In this document: one piece after another, positions 1 through 10,111 of the stretch | Numbering within the stretch: the first letter of the stretch is position 1 | How the letters are laid out: each line of letters begins with the position of its first letter | Assembly (NCBI GenBank): GCA_032988165.1 | Contig: JANTQF010000333.1 | Span: forward strand, 1 to 39,306 | Source: Emmonsiellopsis sp. PD_33 | Lineage: Eukaryota; Ascomycota; Eurotiomycetes; Onygenales; Ajellomycetaceae | Direction: 5' to 3' | Length of the DNA: 39,306 nucleotides | Notes under the pieces: model-generated | Seen by the model: the letters and a program-made list of their open reading frames with translations, nothing else | Databases searched by the model: none | What the model was told of the DNA's origin: nothing | Program-made: the position numbers and the translations under genes

Positions 1-414
1 GTGCTCGTTGCTGTTGGCGCTGGTCTATCTATGGTGACCTCCTTTACAGTCGCCTCACTCACCCTGAAGCCAGAGGATAGGGGCGCCGGAATCAGCATGC
101 AAAACGTTGCACAGATCGGCGGGCAGGTCATTGCGCTCGCCGTCGCGGGGCAGATCTACCAGTCGACGGCCATCAGAAACCTGTCGGGAGCCCTAGCTGA
201 TAATGGCTTCTCAGAAGCGGATATTAGGAGCGCGGTGGCGGGCGCACGGAGCGCCTTGTTTGAGAAGCTGAACGGGGAGCTGCGGGACAAAGCAATTGTC
301 GCCGTTATCGAAGCAATGCAGACGACATTCGTGCTGGTACCTGTTGCCGGAGGCGTCGTGCTGTTCGCTTCATTGTTCATGAAGTGGGAGAAACTGTTCG
401 GAACGACGAGTTGA
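1..414 (+). CDS. MFS multidrug/toxin efflux transporter, C-terminal part (5' end outside window)
   Basis: The reading frame is open from base 1 to a TGA at 412-414 and encodes the last 137 residues of a membrane protein. No true start is visible: the first codon is GTG and the frame enters from the left. A hydrophobic helix comes first, then the segment AQIGGQVIALAVAGQIYQS, a loop rich in Ala/Asp/Glu, and a last helix ending in WEKLFG. The order of helix, GGQ-type helix, soluble loop and terminal helix with an MRWEKLFG-like tail is what I know from C-terminal ends of 14-TM MFS drug/toxin exporters (DHA2 / aflT-like). Such proteins sit in the plasma or vacuolar membrane and export toxic or secondary metabolites by proton antiport. 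The substrate cannot be told from this fragment, and any linked biosynthetic genes would lie to the left. Confidence 0.85.
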   Translation: MLVAVGAGLSMVTSFTVASLTLKPEDRGAGISMQNVAQIGGQVIALAVAGQIYQSTAIRNLSGALADNGFSEADIRSAVAGARSALFEKLNGELRDKAIVAVIEAMQTTFVLVPVAGGVVLFASLFMKWEKLFGTTS

Positions 415-1274
415 GTATCTTAGCCCTTGGAAAATCAGTAGCGGCACAGAGATACAATAACATGGGAATATTAGAAAGGGACTTTCAGGGGGAATAATCA
501 AAAGCCATTTTAGAAAATCAAGTTCATCATCTGTGCGGAATCAAAGCAATACATGCAACAGGATATGTACTCACTGCATGCGGACCTTGGGCCTTGAAAC
601 TGCCTGGGCGTCGGCTTCGGGTATTTTGACACACACGCCGCCAACCACAGACGACCGTTCACTGATCTTGTCTTCAAAATCCCACATAGTACCATCAGTG
701 CACCTGAGCCTGAGGCCGTCGAAGAGCTTGTCAATCCATCGTCTAATTATCTTACCCATGGCGGGACAACTAAGTATTCGAAAGTATCTAAAAGGGGAAC
801 AGACTGATATGGAGGAGAGAATGGAGAGAATGGCTGACCGTTGTCCTTTGAGGTTGTTGTACATAAACAATGAGACCTCACCACCCGGCAGGATGATAAC
901 TAGGTAACTCCTGGCTTAAATAGCTCTTGGAGAATCGTAACGGCACAGGGATATACTGTTTTAACTACTACATAAGACTAAACAGTGAATATCATATATG
1001 TCCGTAAGTTAGTTCTTCCTCATTCCTGCTTTTCATTCACCCTTGGCTTTCCCCAGAATTTCTTCTTCCAATTCACATATCCTCTTCAGCAGGACAGGGC
1101 CTCCAAACGGTTGTCCTCAGTACAACCTCAGCAGCCACAGGCCGCATGGAGATCCTGTGAGAATCCAACTAGACCAAAAAGGATCAATCCTTAAGGTAAG
1201 GATGGTTCTAAGTATGTTTTATAGACCCCAAACCGACCGCCCGACAGCCCTTCACCACCATCAGTCGTGCGATC
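415..1274. other. Intergenic stretch with a degenerate direct repeat
   Basis: Between the MFS stop codon and the decayed gene at 1275 I see no strong gene. A roughly 37-bp motif just after the MFS stop (about 420-456, with ggcacagagata) recurs imperfectly at about 918-954 (ggcacagggata). The interval between the copies contains a 62-codon minus-strand ORF, listed separately. Confidence 0.5.
571..759 (-). CDS. Possible small hypothetical protein (62 aa)
   Basis: An ATG at 759 on the minus strand opens a 62-residue ORF beginning MGKIIRRWIDKLF and ending in SRPKVRMQ. The composition is protein-like, with an amphipathic basic start, a WDFEDKI segment and two cysteines. A GTGAGT donor lies at the last codons and a CACAG acceptor follows about 45 bases on; splicing them would also give Gln followed by a stop. 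I recognise no family. It lies between two copies of a degenerate direct repeat and could equally be a remnant of a longer gene or a chance ORF. Confidence 0.22.
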   Translation of the reverse strand: MGKIIRRWIDKLFDGLRLRCTDGTMWDFEDKISERSSVVGGVCVKIPEADAQAVSRPKVRMQ

Positions 1275-2042
1275 ATGGAGGCTACTGAAAGTCAAGAGCT
1301 GATAGTGGAGGACATTGATCCCAGTGACGGATTTAATAGTGCCTCCTCTCTTGATGAGACTGGAGAGGTCGAGCGAGTTAATCCTAGTAGGTAAGTTGTT
1401 GACCGTAATCTTTATTCGTATAGGATTCTGCTAATACTCTGCAGGGTGCATTATAATTCAAAGACCCGAAGAATGAGAATTCTTATCATGCCCACCCAGA
1501 TGCACATTCCCTACCAACCATAGTCGTGGAGAGTGGTTGGTCTGAGAGTTGGCCATGTCTACGGGATGATATGCAACTGTGGTTAGAAGGCGGTGCGCCA
1601 AATGTACGGCTCGTCATAATCCTGAGATTCTCGGTGGTTCATGATGCCTTTGGTAAATTTGTACTCGCGTTTGAGCCAACAGTAAGTGCCTGGCAACTAG
1701 TAGAGTTCTGACGATACTAATTCCTATCAGGACAATGAAAATGAGTACAAAATTGTTACTATTGGAGGCCATTATCCAACCGTCTTAAATCGACATTTAC
1801 CGGCGCCGAATCCCAAGGGTGATCGTTTGGTTTCCTTTAAGCGACATAACGACATGCCCCTTCCCAGTCCGATTCTCCTACAGACTCATACTGCATTGGC
1901 AAGGACCTTACATGCTTCTGGGATGGGTGAGCATATACAAGATATCATACAAGACCGAGATGGGCTAGGTTGTTTAGCAGGGGACGGAAGCACGGATGTC
2001 GGTACAATGCTTTCTCTATCATGGTTGAAGTTGGTCAGCTAG
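1275..2042 (+). pseudogene. Decayed gene of a fungal uncharacterised family (VESGWSES motif), internal deletion
   Basis: ATG at 1275 starts an acidic leader (MEATESQELIVEDIDPSD). It is followed by a convincing intron at 1391-1444 (GTAAGT...CTGCAG) and the segment RVHYNSKTRRMRILIMPT. That frame stops at a TAG near 1520. A second frame takes over with PDAHSLPTIVVESGWSESWP, then a 49-bp intron at 1682-1730 (GTAAGT, branch ACTAAT, ATCAG), and stays open to a TAG at 2040-2042. In the fungal family I recall, 'MRILIMPT' and 'PDAxxLPTxVVESGWSES' are separated by several dozen residues. Here they are joined directly but out of frame, which points to an internal deletion with a frameshift. Function is unknown; the C-terminal 100 residues look poorly conserved. 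A sequencing error or an unannotated rescue by splicing is possible but less likely. Confidence 0.5.
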
Positions 2043-2137
2043 TTGCTATAACGCCGGTACGTCTAATGGGTAAAGCGGAAATCCAGCCTTGTCAAAACAT
2101 TAGCGCGTGTGATCTGCTTGGCATACGATGAATGACC

Positions 2138-4096
2138 TTACCGTTTATTTCCCTTATCTTTGTTTTCTAATAGATACGCATCTTTCTCCTCGGGAGTCAT
2201 GGCGTCCCACGTCTGCGCCCGGACACTATAGGAGTAAGTTGTATGAGCAATTTTCTTATCATGGCGTCTTTCTTTAAATAGCGAGAGAAGAATGAAGAAA
2301 GAGGTGCATACTTGTTTCGCCAGACGTAGTATAATTTCGCCAGAATAAAGAGGATAATGTTGTATGCGGAGAGTGCAATGAGGACGGTATTTCCAACACG
2401 ATAGAAGGGCTTGTCGTCCTCTCGATATATCTAGTACATAAATAATAGATTAGGACTCCAAAGATCTCCGAACTGGGGAGGAAACGTGTGCTGGTTTTAT
2501 AAGGCGATCACTTACATTACTACCAATAATACTGCTCGCCTGCACGCACATATTATAAAAAGCTGAAGCAACGGTCCTCGTTCTAACTGAGCCAGCATTT
2601 CTCGAGGTGATGGCAACCATTATTGCGTGTGTGTACGGACTTGCAACTAGCAACGTCGTGAGAGCCCATCTTGACCAGGGACTCGCATTCGAAGGCAGAA
2701 ATTTTAGGGCAATGCACATCACAAGGTTCCACACCTCAGCAACTACGCCTAACAGGAGGCGTTGGTTAATTCTTTCAGAGACCCGTGTCCAGAATAACAG
2801 TTGTAGAATAAAAAGGACGTAGGCTGGGATAGTGAGGAGGTTAGTCTGGAATGTGTCGAATCCAACAGACTTTAACTGCAAGGTAAGGTAGGTGGTTGCA
2901 GGATGCGGCGGGATCAGCCACGTTAGCCCTAGTAGATAGATTGGCCACATGTCATAATCAGAGAAGCTTCGGAAAAGTTCCATGGGACCCAGTCCCTGCC
3001 GATTGTGCATGTCTCCTTTGCTAGGGTCATCACGTATCACCCTATTTACCATGATCTTCTCCTCTCGTTCAGAAAACCAGCCGTTTTTGCCGCGAAAGAA
3101 TCCTTTGGTTTGGGTGGGAGAGGGTGGCATGTAGCCCGCGGCGAATATTCCGATAAGCCCAGTTATCATGCCTTCAAAAGCGAACAAATATTTCCAGCCA
3201 GGCTGCCCTCCATGTCCACGTAGGCGAAGGAAGCCAAATGCTAGAAAAGCTCCGACGATAGAGGTGCCCTGGTAAGACACCCAAAAGTAGCTTAGACGTA
3301 CTGGCAGTTCCTTTGATTTGTACCAGTAGGAAAGGAAAAGAATGGTATCAGGGATACTTGGGAGAGTCAGAAAAAGTCACAAAGGAGTACTAGGTTCGCT
3401 GTTACCCCTAGCAGGCTAAAATAAAAGAGGTACTCACAAGCCACCCTCGAAAGCTCCCAATAGGGCGCGGGTAACAAAAAAGCCAGTCTTTCCAGTCATG
3501 AATGCCTGACAGCTGGCAACCAAACTCCATGACACCATTTGTATCGGGATCCATCTCTCGGGCCCAAGTTTCTTTGATATAAGCTGGGATGGGAGCTCCG
3601 CGAATAGAAAGCAAAGGTAGAAAATAGTTTGGCCGGTATTGTAATCGTTCGTATTGATATTGAGGTCCTCGAGGAGATTGTCCGAAAGGGCTTGGACAAG
3701 GTTACCCCGATCCAGCTGCAGGGCAAAAAAGGTTATGCAGGCAAACGAGCAAACCCTGAGATCGATCTGTGGAGTTATGTTAGCACTGGCCAACGGTAGG
3801 ACCCGACTATCGCAAGGTACCTTTCGGAGAACCGCCTTTTCCTCTGCTTCTTCCCACTCAAATTCAGGGTCCCAGCGATGGAGGCCCTCATATTCTGGCA
3901 TGGGTTTATAATGAAGGGCCTCGCTGATAGTGGCAAATGTGCTTTCCACTGCGGCAGGAAGACTTTCGTTGCTTTCATTTTCAATAGCGGGTGCGTCGAA
4001 TACCTTCTTGTCCGTATTGCCGTTCAGATTCAAACGCTCCGCGGAGGTGCTTCTTCCAGAGTCATCCCTCCTAGCACCTTGGCTTGGGACATGCAT
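2138..4096 (-). CDS. MFS transporter, Dal5/allantoate permease (anion:cation symporter) family
   Basis: Five exons join in phase into a 550-aa protein: 4096-3821, 3766-3438, 3356-2516, 2430-2312 and 2225-2138. The introns are 54, 81, 85 and 86 bp. The first (3767-3820) is a multiple of three without a stop, but it has a GCTAAC branch and CACAG acceptor, so I splice it out. A polar N-terminus of about 95 residues precedes the first helix. Family hallmarks are CITFFALQLDRGN in the TM1 region, DYNTGQTIFYLCFLFAELPSQL, and TRALLGAFEGGF followed by IPDTILFLSYWYK, then GWKYLFAFEG and the SREEKIMVNRVIRDDPSKGDM loop. The C-terminus has AMTPEEKDAY and ends DKGNKR. These are typical of fungal ACS permeases, which import organic anions such as allantoate, vitamins, peptides or sulfonates. 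It diverges from the TauD-like gene at 7136, which suggests sulfonate or another oxyanion as substrate. This is inference only. Confidence 0.9.
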
Positions 4097-7000
4097 GCTT
4101 CTAAACGTATGGGAGAAAGAGGAGGCACCTGATTCGTACCTAGAGGTATGCCTGCTTTCAGAATGAGCGTCCAGGGAACTAAGCAGTGATATAAGAATTG
4201 CTCAAATGACGGGATCCGACGAAAATAGTCGAGACGGGCTCATAAGTAGGGAACGAGAAGCAGCCAACGACCGTGGAGAGTAGCATCCTGATTTGCAGGA
4301 GATAAGAAACTACAGGCAGTTGAGCAACAGCGCGCTTCTAGAGATGCCTCCTCCCGTGCTGGAGCACACATCCAACCCCGCCATAAAAAGGTACATTGGT
4401 GACAAGCCATTTTTGTACCAGGATCGAAGTACCGTTCACACGGGTTTGCCAACACTTTTGCTGAGTGATGATAGGATCTTGCAGAATCACGCAAGATATA
4501 TGGCTTCCTGCGTGCGAACATTAGCATGTCAAGCAGGAACATGATTATACATTCAAGTTGTTACTGGTGGTCCGTTAGGTCCTCGAAGGTATGAGGAGCC
4601 AAATCTTTCCCGTGTCTCATCACTAATTCGGAGGACATTCCTCAGTTGATCGTAGCTCCAGGACACGCATCAAAACGTATGGCTTGACTCCCATTGAACA
4701 AAACAAGCTATGCCTCAGAGCCAACTGATGATGGGACCCATTTCGTCGCTGGGTATCTGCTCTGTGATCCACAAGAATGCATGCAGACATCACGCAAAGA
4801 TGGCTAAACTGACGTTATGAATAGCAGACGCAATTTTGATGCGGATGAGGGAATGGAGTGCAATCTTGATCCCTGTATGTGTCTGCATACGGTGTGATTC
4901 GGGAGGGAATTCCTCATGGCTGAGGAGGATGTTGTGATCTGGATTCCTTACATAACCATGAACACGTGATATGCCTGCCAAGGAAGGCTTGGCAAATTTC
5001 TTGGCCTTAATCTGTTCGGTTTCTCAACATCATCTCATAACAAATTCAAGATAGGACGGACGGACTAGAAAGCGAATCAATCCCGCAAAAAAGTCAACCT
5101 ATCCTCGCGCCTAACATCACCTTGGTCGATTAGACAGAACATATTATTCGGCCTTCTCCCTCCCCACGAAACCTTCACTGACAGGAACGAATACCCCAAA
5201 TGCCACCTTTCATCCACTCAGCGCCTCCAGTTTGGCTTCATTGAAATCACTGCGATTTCTTCCAATCATGGCCGCATGGATCACAGCATTCTGCGTATTC
5301 ACCGCGAACTAATGAATACTATGCAACTCTGAGTCCAGTCTTCAGCCTTGAAGTTTTTATACCCATGGCGAGTTACCGCTTCTAGATCTGAAAGACTATG
5401 CAACACGCAAAAACATTACAGACGCAGTGGGGACTGCACTCCTCTGTCTCACCCCCGGTCATAATGCCATTATGAACCTGGCCCGTTGTCAGGCTCAGGA
5501 TCGCTATTGAATGGTTCAATCTATGCCCATTTTTTTAGATTCAAGCATTGTCCCCCTTACCGGGAGTGGCTCTGGCAACCGCGCTCTGTGTGCCGGAAAT
5601 TGCTGCTTCAGCATCATAGCAACTTTCTCATAACCCCCCCATTTCCCGCCCCAGCTATCAAGCCAAAACTCACTAAAATGGTAGTATCCGTCATCGTCGC
5701 TACTGCTAAAGAGCTAGGCATGCTGCTCTTTACTGGAACCCTCCTGAGTGGGCATTTTCTTTAATTCAGCAGGGCAATGCTGTAATGTCCAATGGGATCG
5801 AAGCCGCAATGGTGTCTACATGGTTATGAAGAGCCATCAGTAGCCGGCGGATATACACAGTATCCCTACAGCATGCGGGGTGAAACGTGGGGTATGCCAT
5901 TTGCGTTATCAAATGTGGACCGTTGCCTGCAGCCCTCTAAAAAAACGTCACGCTGATTGTTGGGGTGACGTTCGGAGGCTTTGGTTGGACTCCGCGTTTA
6001 TGGCTATATTTATTTGGTTGAATCTGCCTTAATTGAGACATTTCCCATTGAAACCCGGTGTCAGGGAAACATCGACATGGATCCGATATAATACAAGGCA
6101 AGATGGGTTCAAGTATTGCCGCGCTGCGCGAGCTACGAGCAACTGAGTTCCCTAGAAGGACCAACGGCTTATAATATCTCCAGGGCTCAAGCATCCCTCT
6201 ATGAAAGGCAAATTTATTTCCGGTGACTCTTTTTCAGTCCAACCCCTGTTGTATCTTGGCTTGAGATTCGGGGGTCTGGAAGTCGGTTGGATTTCGTCTA
6301 CGATTCAAGGATAGCTAAGCTTTCCAAATCCCTTCGGGGGGCTTGGTTATGAGACGTTTGATGGATAAATGATCAAACGGGGATCTTTGGCATACACCCT
6401 ATGGCGTAGGCCCGTGCATCGCATCCCCTCTAAGTGCCACTGGTTTCGTGAACAGGCCCATACAAGCCTTTTTGCACGACAACGGTCTGGATTATTTTCC
6501 TCTGCGCTGTCGTCTCCTTCCTAGCCAACGGATCCACCGTACAAATAGACAGACTAATCAGATGGAAGCCTTCGAATAGCTCGGAGTAAGCTAGTAATGG
6601 GTTATACATGTGTTTGTGAACACCGGGCCCCGCCAGGTGTAGTTTCTATATAGCTACTAGATGAGATTCAGCCGTCCACCCGTCATAACTCCATAAAGAC
6701 GGGAAGACCCAGTAATTCGAGAATCACTTCGGGCATTTGGTAAGAACTCCACTTATCTAAAACTGACCATCAGCTAAATCCCTCGCGAACTTGAGGTCAA
6801 CACTACGCTCTATCACGCAATTGTGGAGGAATTACCTGTTTTCGCCGGCCGATCGCGTCATCCAGCACTAGGGTATCAACAACGACGAACCCGACGAGGA
6901 ATACCAGGGAGCAGAGTGAGACTTGCGGCAACCACGGCAATACTGTCGCATTACTAGGAGCTAAATATGTAGTGAGGGGTTGATTGTCGAGCCGGAGAGG

Positions 7001-7135
7001 GGTAAGAAGGGGTTCTCCCGAGTCTTATATAAAAACGCCCCCTAGGGACATCGGTGACAGGATCACCGCAAAACATACTATTCTGTCAATTGCTAAAAGT
7101 CCTCTATCTACCCTATCACACTATAATTGTTCATC
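4097..7135. other. About 3 kb intergenic region between the divergent permease and dioxygenase
   Basis: No ORF here has convincing coding character; the longest open stretches (for example 5486-5764 +, 5937-6194 -, 4240-4542 -) match nothing I recognise. A CACGTG core lies at 4963-4968. A short inverted repeat with arms TGCCAAG/CTTGGCA lies near 4975-4995. The right end carries the TATA-like promoter of the dioxygenase. Gene remnants too decayed to read are possible. Confidence 0.5.
7026..7034 (+). promoter_or_regulatory. TATA-like box of the TauD-like gene
   Basis: TATATAAAA lies 102 bases upstream of the ATG at 7136 and is followed by a CT-rich stretch (7095-7120) ending just before the start codon. 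This is a common layout for inducible genes in filamentous fungi. Confidence 0.45.
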
Positions 7136-8744
7136 ATGGCGCCCTCACTGGTTGAAACAGAAACCTCCGAAGTCCGCTCCCTCAAAGTCACCGCCAACAC
7201 TCTGAACTACAAACATGTTGCCGACGTAGGCCCAAGATTCTACAACGACGAGCGCGAAGTAAAAGGAACAGATCGTTCTCCTCCAGCAACATATCCCAAT
7301 TACTTGCCCGTGTGGAATAACGAAACGTCCAAGTGAGTCCTGTCGTAGTCCATGGCGAGGCCGAATTAGGGCTATTCCGCTCCTCCCCTGCTTACATAAC
7401 GATTTGATATCAGATACCCCCCCCTTGAGCCTTTCGAGCACTACGACCACGGCAAGGATGCGGACTCAACATTCCCTGATCTATTTCCTGAGGGTGCTGG
7501 CAAGGTGTCTGAACTCACCCCGACCATCGGCTCAGAAGTACATGGCATTCAACTCAGCAAATTGAGCGAGAAGGGCAAGGACCAACTCGCCCTCTTCGTT
7601 GCGCAGCGGAAGGTCGTCGGTAAGCTTCTCAGATACATGCCAGAAGAAGTCAACGAGAACAGAATACTAACGTAGTAAAACTCCAGCTTTCCGAGACCAA
7701 GACTTTGCCTCCCTGCCCATCCAGGAGGCTCTAGACTTTGGCGCCTACTTCGGCCGCCATCACATCCACCCGGCCTCCGGTGCGCCAAAGGGGTATCCCG
7801 AAATCCACCTTGTCCACCGTGGCGCCGAAGACACAACCGGACGAGACTACCTTCAAAACCGCACCAATTCCATCACTTGGCATTCGGATGTGACATACGA
7901 GAAACAGCCCCCCGGCACCACATTCCTCTACCTCCTCGACGGCCCGACGAGCGGAGGCGATACGCTATTCGCCAACCAGGCCCAGGCATATAATCGTCTA
8001 TCCCCTGAGTTCCAGAAGAGACTTCATGGATTGAAGGCGCTTCATTCCGGTATGTTCCTCGCCCCTTGTGCATTTTCGCGGCACCGTTGCTTTGCCGGCA
8101 TGAACATCATCCTCCTAGAACTTCCCCTCCTAACCTAAACACATCTAGGCATTGAACAAGCCGAAAGCGCCATCAAACGAGGCGGCATCAACCGCCGCGA
8201 ACCCGTCACAAACGTGCACCCACTCGTCCGAACCCATCCGGTAGGTTAAGTCCTGTCTCCCAAACCACTCCCCATCAAACCCACTAACACCAGCAACCAG
8301 GTCACCGGCGAAAAAGCACTCTACGTCAATCCCCAATGTAAGTATCCCTTCCTTATCCACTATCAGGCAGAAGATATGTAAAGAGAGCCACAATCTAACA
8401 ACACGCCACAAGTCACCCGCCACATCATCGGCTACAAGCAAGAGGAATCCGACATGCTTCTCAAATTCCTCTACGACCACATCGCGCTATCGCAGGATAT
8501 CCAGGCGCGTGTGAAATGGGCGCCGGGAACGGTTGTTGTGTGGGATGTACGTTTTTGCCCTTGTCCTTTCATCTTCTCTTCCTTACCCCTCCTCCACCTT
8601 CGTTTCGGGACGATTTTCTAACCAAACCCATAGAACCGCGTAACCGCCCACTCCGCCCTGTTCGACTGGGAGGATGGCCAGAGACGCCATTTGGCTCGTA
8701 TCACGCCACAGGCTGAACCGCCCTATGAAACACCATTTGAATAG
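7136..8744 (+). CDS. TauD/TfdA-family 2-oxoglutarate-dependent dioxygenase (taurine/sulfonate type)
   Basis: Seven exons (7136-7332, 7414-7619, 7687-8049, 8149-8240, 8301-8337, 8413-8546, 8634-8744) join in phase into a 379-aa protein; introns are 60-99 bp. Enzymes of this family couple decarboxylation of 2-oxoglutarate to hydroxylation of the substrate. In yeast Jlp1 and bacterial TauD this releases sulfite from sulfonates. The iron triad is visible: H200 and D202 in WHSDVTY, and the distal H349 in NRVTAHSALFDW. R360, eleven residues after H349, fits the 2-oxoglutarate-binding arginine. Other family segments are ELTPTIGSEVHG, VAFRDQDF, PGTTFLYLLDGPTSGGDTLF and PGTVVVWDNR. The length matches fungal members. 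The start at 7136 is the first ATG after the CT-rich leader. The substrate is not fixed by sequence; some fungal paralogues act on other small acids. Confidence 0.93.
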
Positions 8745-9216
8745 ATGGGGAATTAAATGATGAATGAAGGGGGGGTGTATTTGTTCAAATACTGGTGTAA
8801 ATTTTTTTTATATACTCCGTACAGGAAAGGAAAATAGGGGCAGGTACTAGTAGTCAGCATGGATGGCATAGTTTTATGAATAATTGAAAAGAACAAAATT
8901 GATAACATAACGATTTGCTTGTGATCGATTGGGACTATAGCGCAGCGCAATTGACGCTGGATTGATTATTGGAACATTCAAGCATATGATCCATAAATTG
9001 TATCGTCGTTAATGAAGGTAGGATAAATAGCGGAAATGGAAGCCAAGCCGCTAGGTAAACGAAGAAAAGCCAACAAACGAAGGTTTAAGCGCCGTAAGCG
9101 GTGATAAATCCAACCGGACAAAATAGATCCATGAGCTGATGATCATAAAACCACGATGTATTTCCCCAATAATATATAGTAGCCCACCAAGATCCCTAGC
9201 TTCAGGTATCAGGGTC
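8745..9216. other. 3' flank of the TauD-like gene, no gene seen
   Basis: This AT-rich stretch has short T and A runs and a TATACTCCGTACAGG motif near 8810-8824. It probably contains the polyadenylation region of the upstream gene. I see no protein-coding signal. Confidence 0.5.
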
Positions 9217-9555
9217 CTATTCTCTCGATGGTGACGATGCCCGCGTGGCAACTGGAGTATTTGGTGGAGCTTTCGTCCCTTCGGGAATGCCATTCAGGCC
9301 AGCTATTCGTCGTCCACGACGGGAGCGTGTGAAAGGAGGGAAACGGACGGGTGTCGGGCGCTGTGGGGGGTCGGGAGTAGCTGGTTGGTCGGAATCGGAT
9401 CTTTCATAGCCCAGGGAGCCTTCTGTAGCTGAGGTCGCTGGTAGGTCATCGAGAGTTAGGCGTGCGGTTCTGCGGGATCCATTGCTATTCGCGTTGTGCC
9501 TGTTAGAAGCACCAGTGCCACGACCCTTCACAGGGAACAGCGGATAAAGGCACAT
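9217..9555 (-). CDS. Possible hypothetical disordered protein (112 aa)
   Basis: The first ATG is at 9555 and the frame stays open to 9217. The protein starts MCLYPLFPVKGRG and then becomes rich in Ser, Thr, Pro, Arg and Asp: SRRTARLTLDDLPATSATEG, then a PATPDPPQRPTPVRFPPF run, an RSRRGRR basic patch and an end at SSPSRE. C/T-ending codons are frequent, as in real genes of this window. There is no recognisable domain, membrane segment or signal peptide. It could be the last exon of a longer gene, since no clear splice acceptor decides the start. It lies head to head with the plus-strand ORF at 9664. Confidence 0.3.
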   Translation of the reverse strand: MCLYPLFPVKGRGTGASNRHNANSNGSRRTARLTLDDLPATSATEGSLGYERSDSDQPATPDPPQRPTPVRFPPFTRSRRGRRIAGLNGIPEGTKAPPNTPVATRASSPSRE

Positions 9556-9620
9556 GGTGCAGCGCAATTGATATAACAGCTTGCCAGAAAATAGTCTTGT
9601 AAGAGAAAAATAACGGGCAA

Positions 9621-9797
9621 AAATCTAGAAATAGACCCGGACCATCACAGAGGTTCCAATTTGATGATGATGATGGCAGAGGAGGACGAGATTAGATCGG
9701 ATGGGGAGGTATCCAATGGAGACGACGGACGAGAATCCAGAAATAGACGCACCCCAGCACAGAGGTTTCTATTTGGCGATGATAGCAGAGGAGGACA
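9621..9797 (+). repeat. Degenerate tandem duplication, about 112-bp period
   Basis: The stretch from about 9621 (agaaatagacccgg, cacagaggttcc, then a GAT run and gcagaggaggac) recurs from about 9733 (agaaatagacgcac, cacagaggtttc, gatgat, agcagaggaggac). The copies are offset by 112 bases and differ by substitutions and a 3-base indel. Because the offset is not a multiple of three, the same peptide (RNR..P.QRF.F..D..RGG) is read in different frames in the two copies. Confidence 0.6.
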
Positions 9798-10002
9798 CGA
9801 CGATATAGGACAGGGGGTGATTATGGCGAGGGGAATGAGAAGAAAAAAGGGTGGGAGACACTCGTCCGCGAAACCGCTTAGGAGGGCGCCGGAACCGTGG
9901 CGGAAAGGCAGTGACGACGACGACATGATCTCAAACGCAGTTTCGAATCTTCCGAAACCTTCAGTGCCATTGTACCGCACAGGACGGATTGTCTTCCCGT
10001 GA
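9664..10002 (+). CDS. Possible hypothetical protein (112 aa), polar and basic
   Basis: ATG at 9664 (first of four consecutive ATGs) opens a frame to the TGA at 10000-10002. The product begins MMMMAEEDEIRSDGE and contains NRRTPAQRFLFGDDSRGG, which belongs to the second copy of the tandem repeat. It continues with a basic RRKKGGR segment and a DDDD run and ends in GRIVFP. It looks disordered and has no domain I recognise. The repeat across its start and the four-Met beginning weaken the case for a real gene. It may be a chance ORF in a repeat. Confidence 0.2.
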   Translation: MMMMAEEDEIRSDGEVSNGDDGRESRNRRTPAQRFLFGDDSRGGHDDIGQGVIMARGMRRKKGGRHSSAKPLRRAPEPWRKGSDDDDMISNAVSNLPKPSVPLYRTGRIVFP

Positions 10003-10111
10003 CATGCATGCGAGCAATACCACTCATGTCGCTAGTAATAGGCGTTAGGTGCAAGTATATTCGGGACTTTCTTGCGAGTAGTTTCATCCGTTATGAAACT
10101 TTATAGCCGCC

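Noticed and set aside
5486..5764. Plus-strand 92-codon ORF in the 3-kb gap
   Set aside because: It has no domain, no splice context and ordinary chance-ORF composition.
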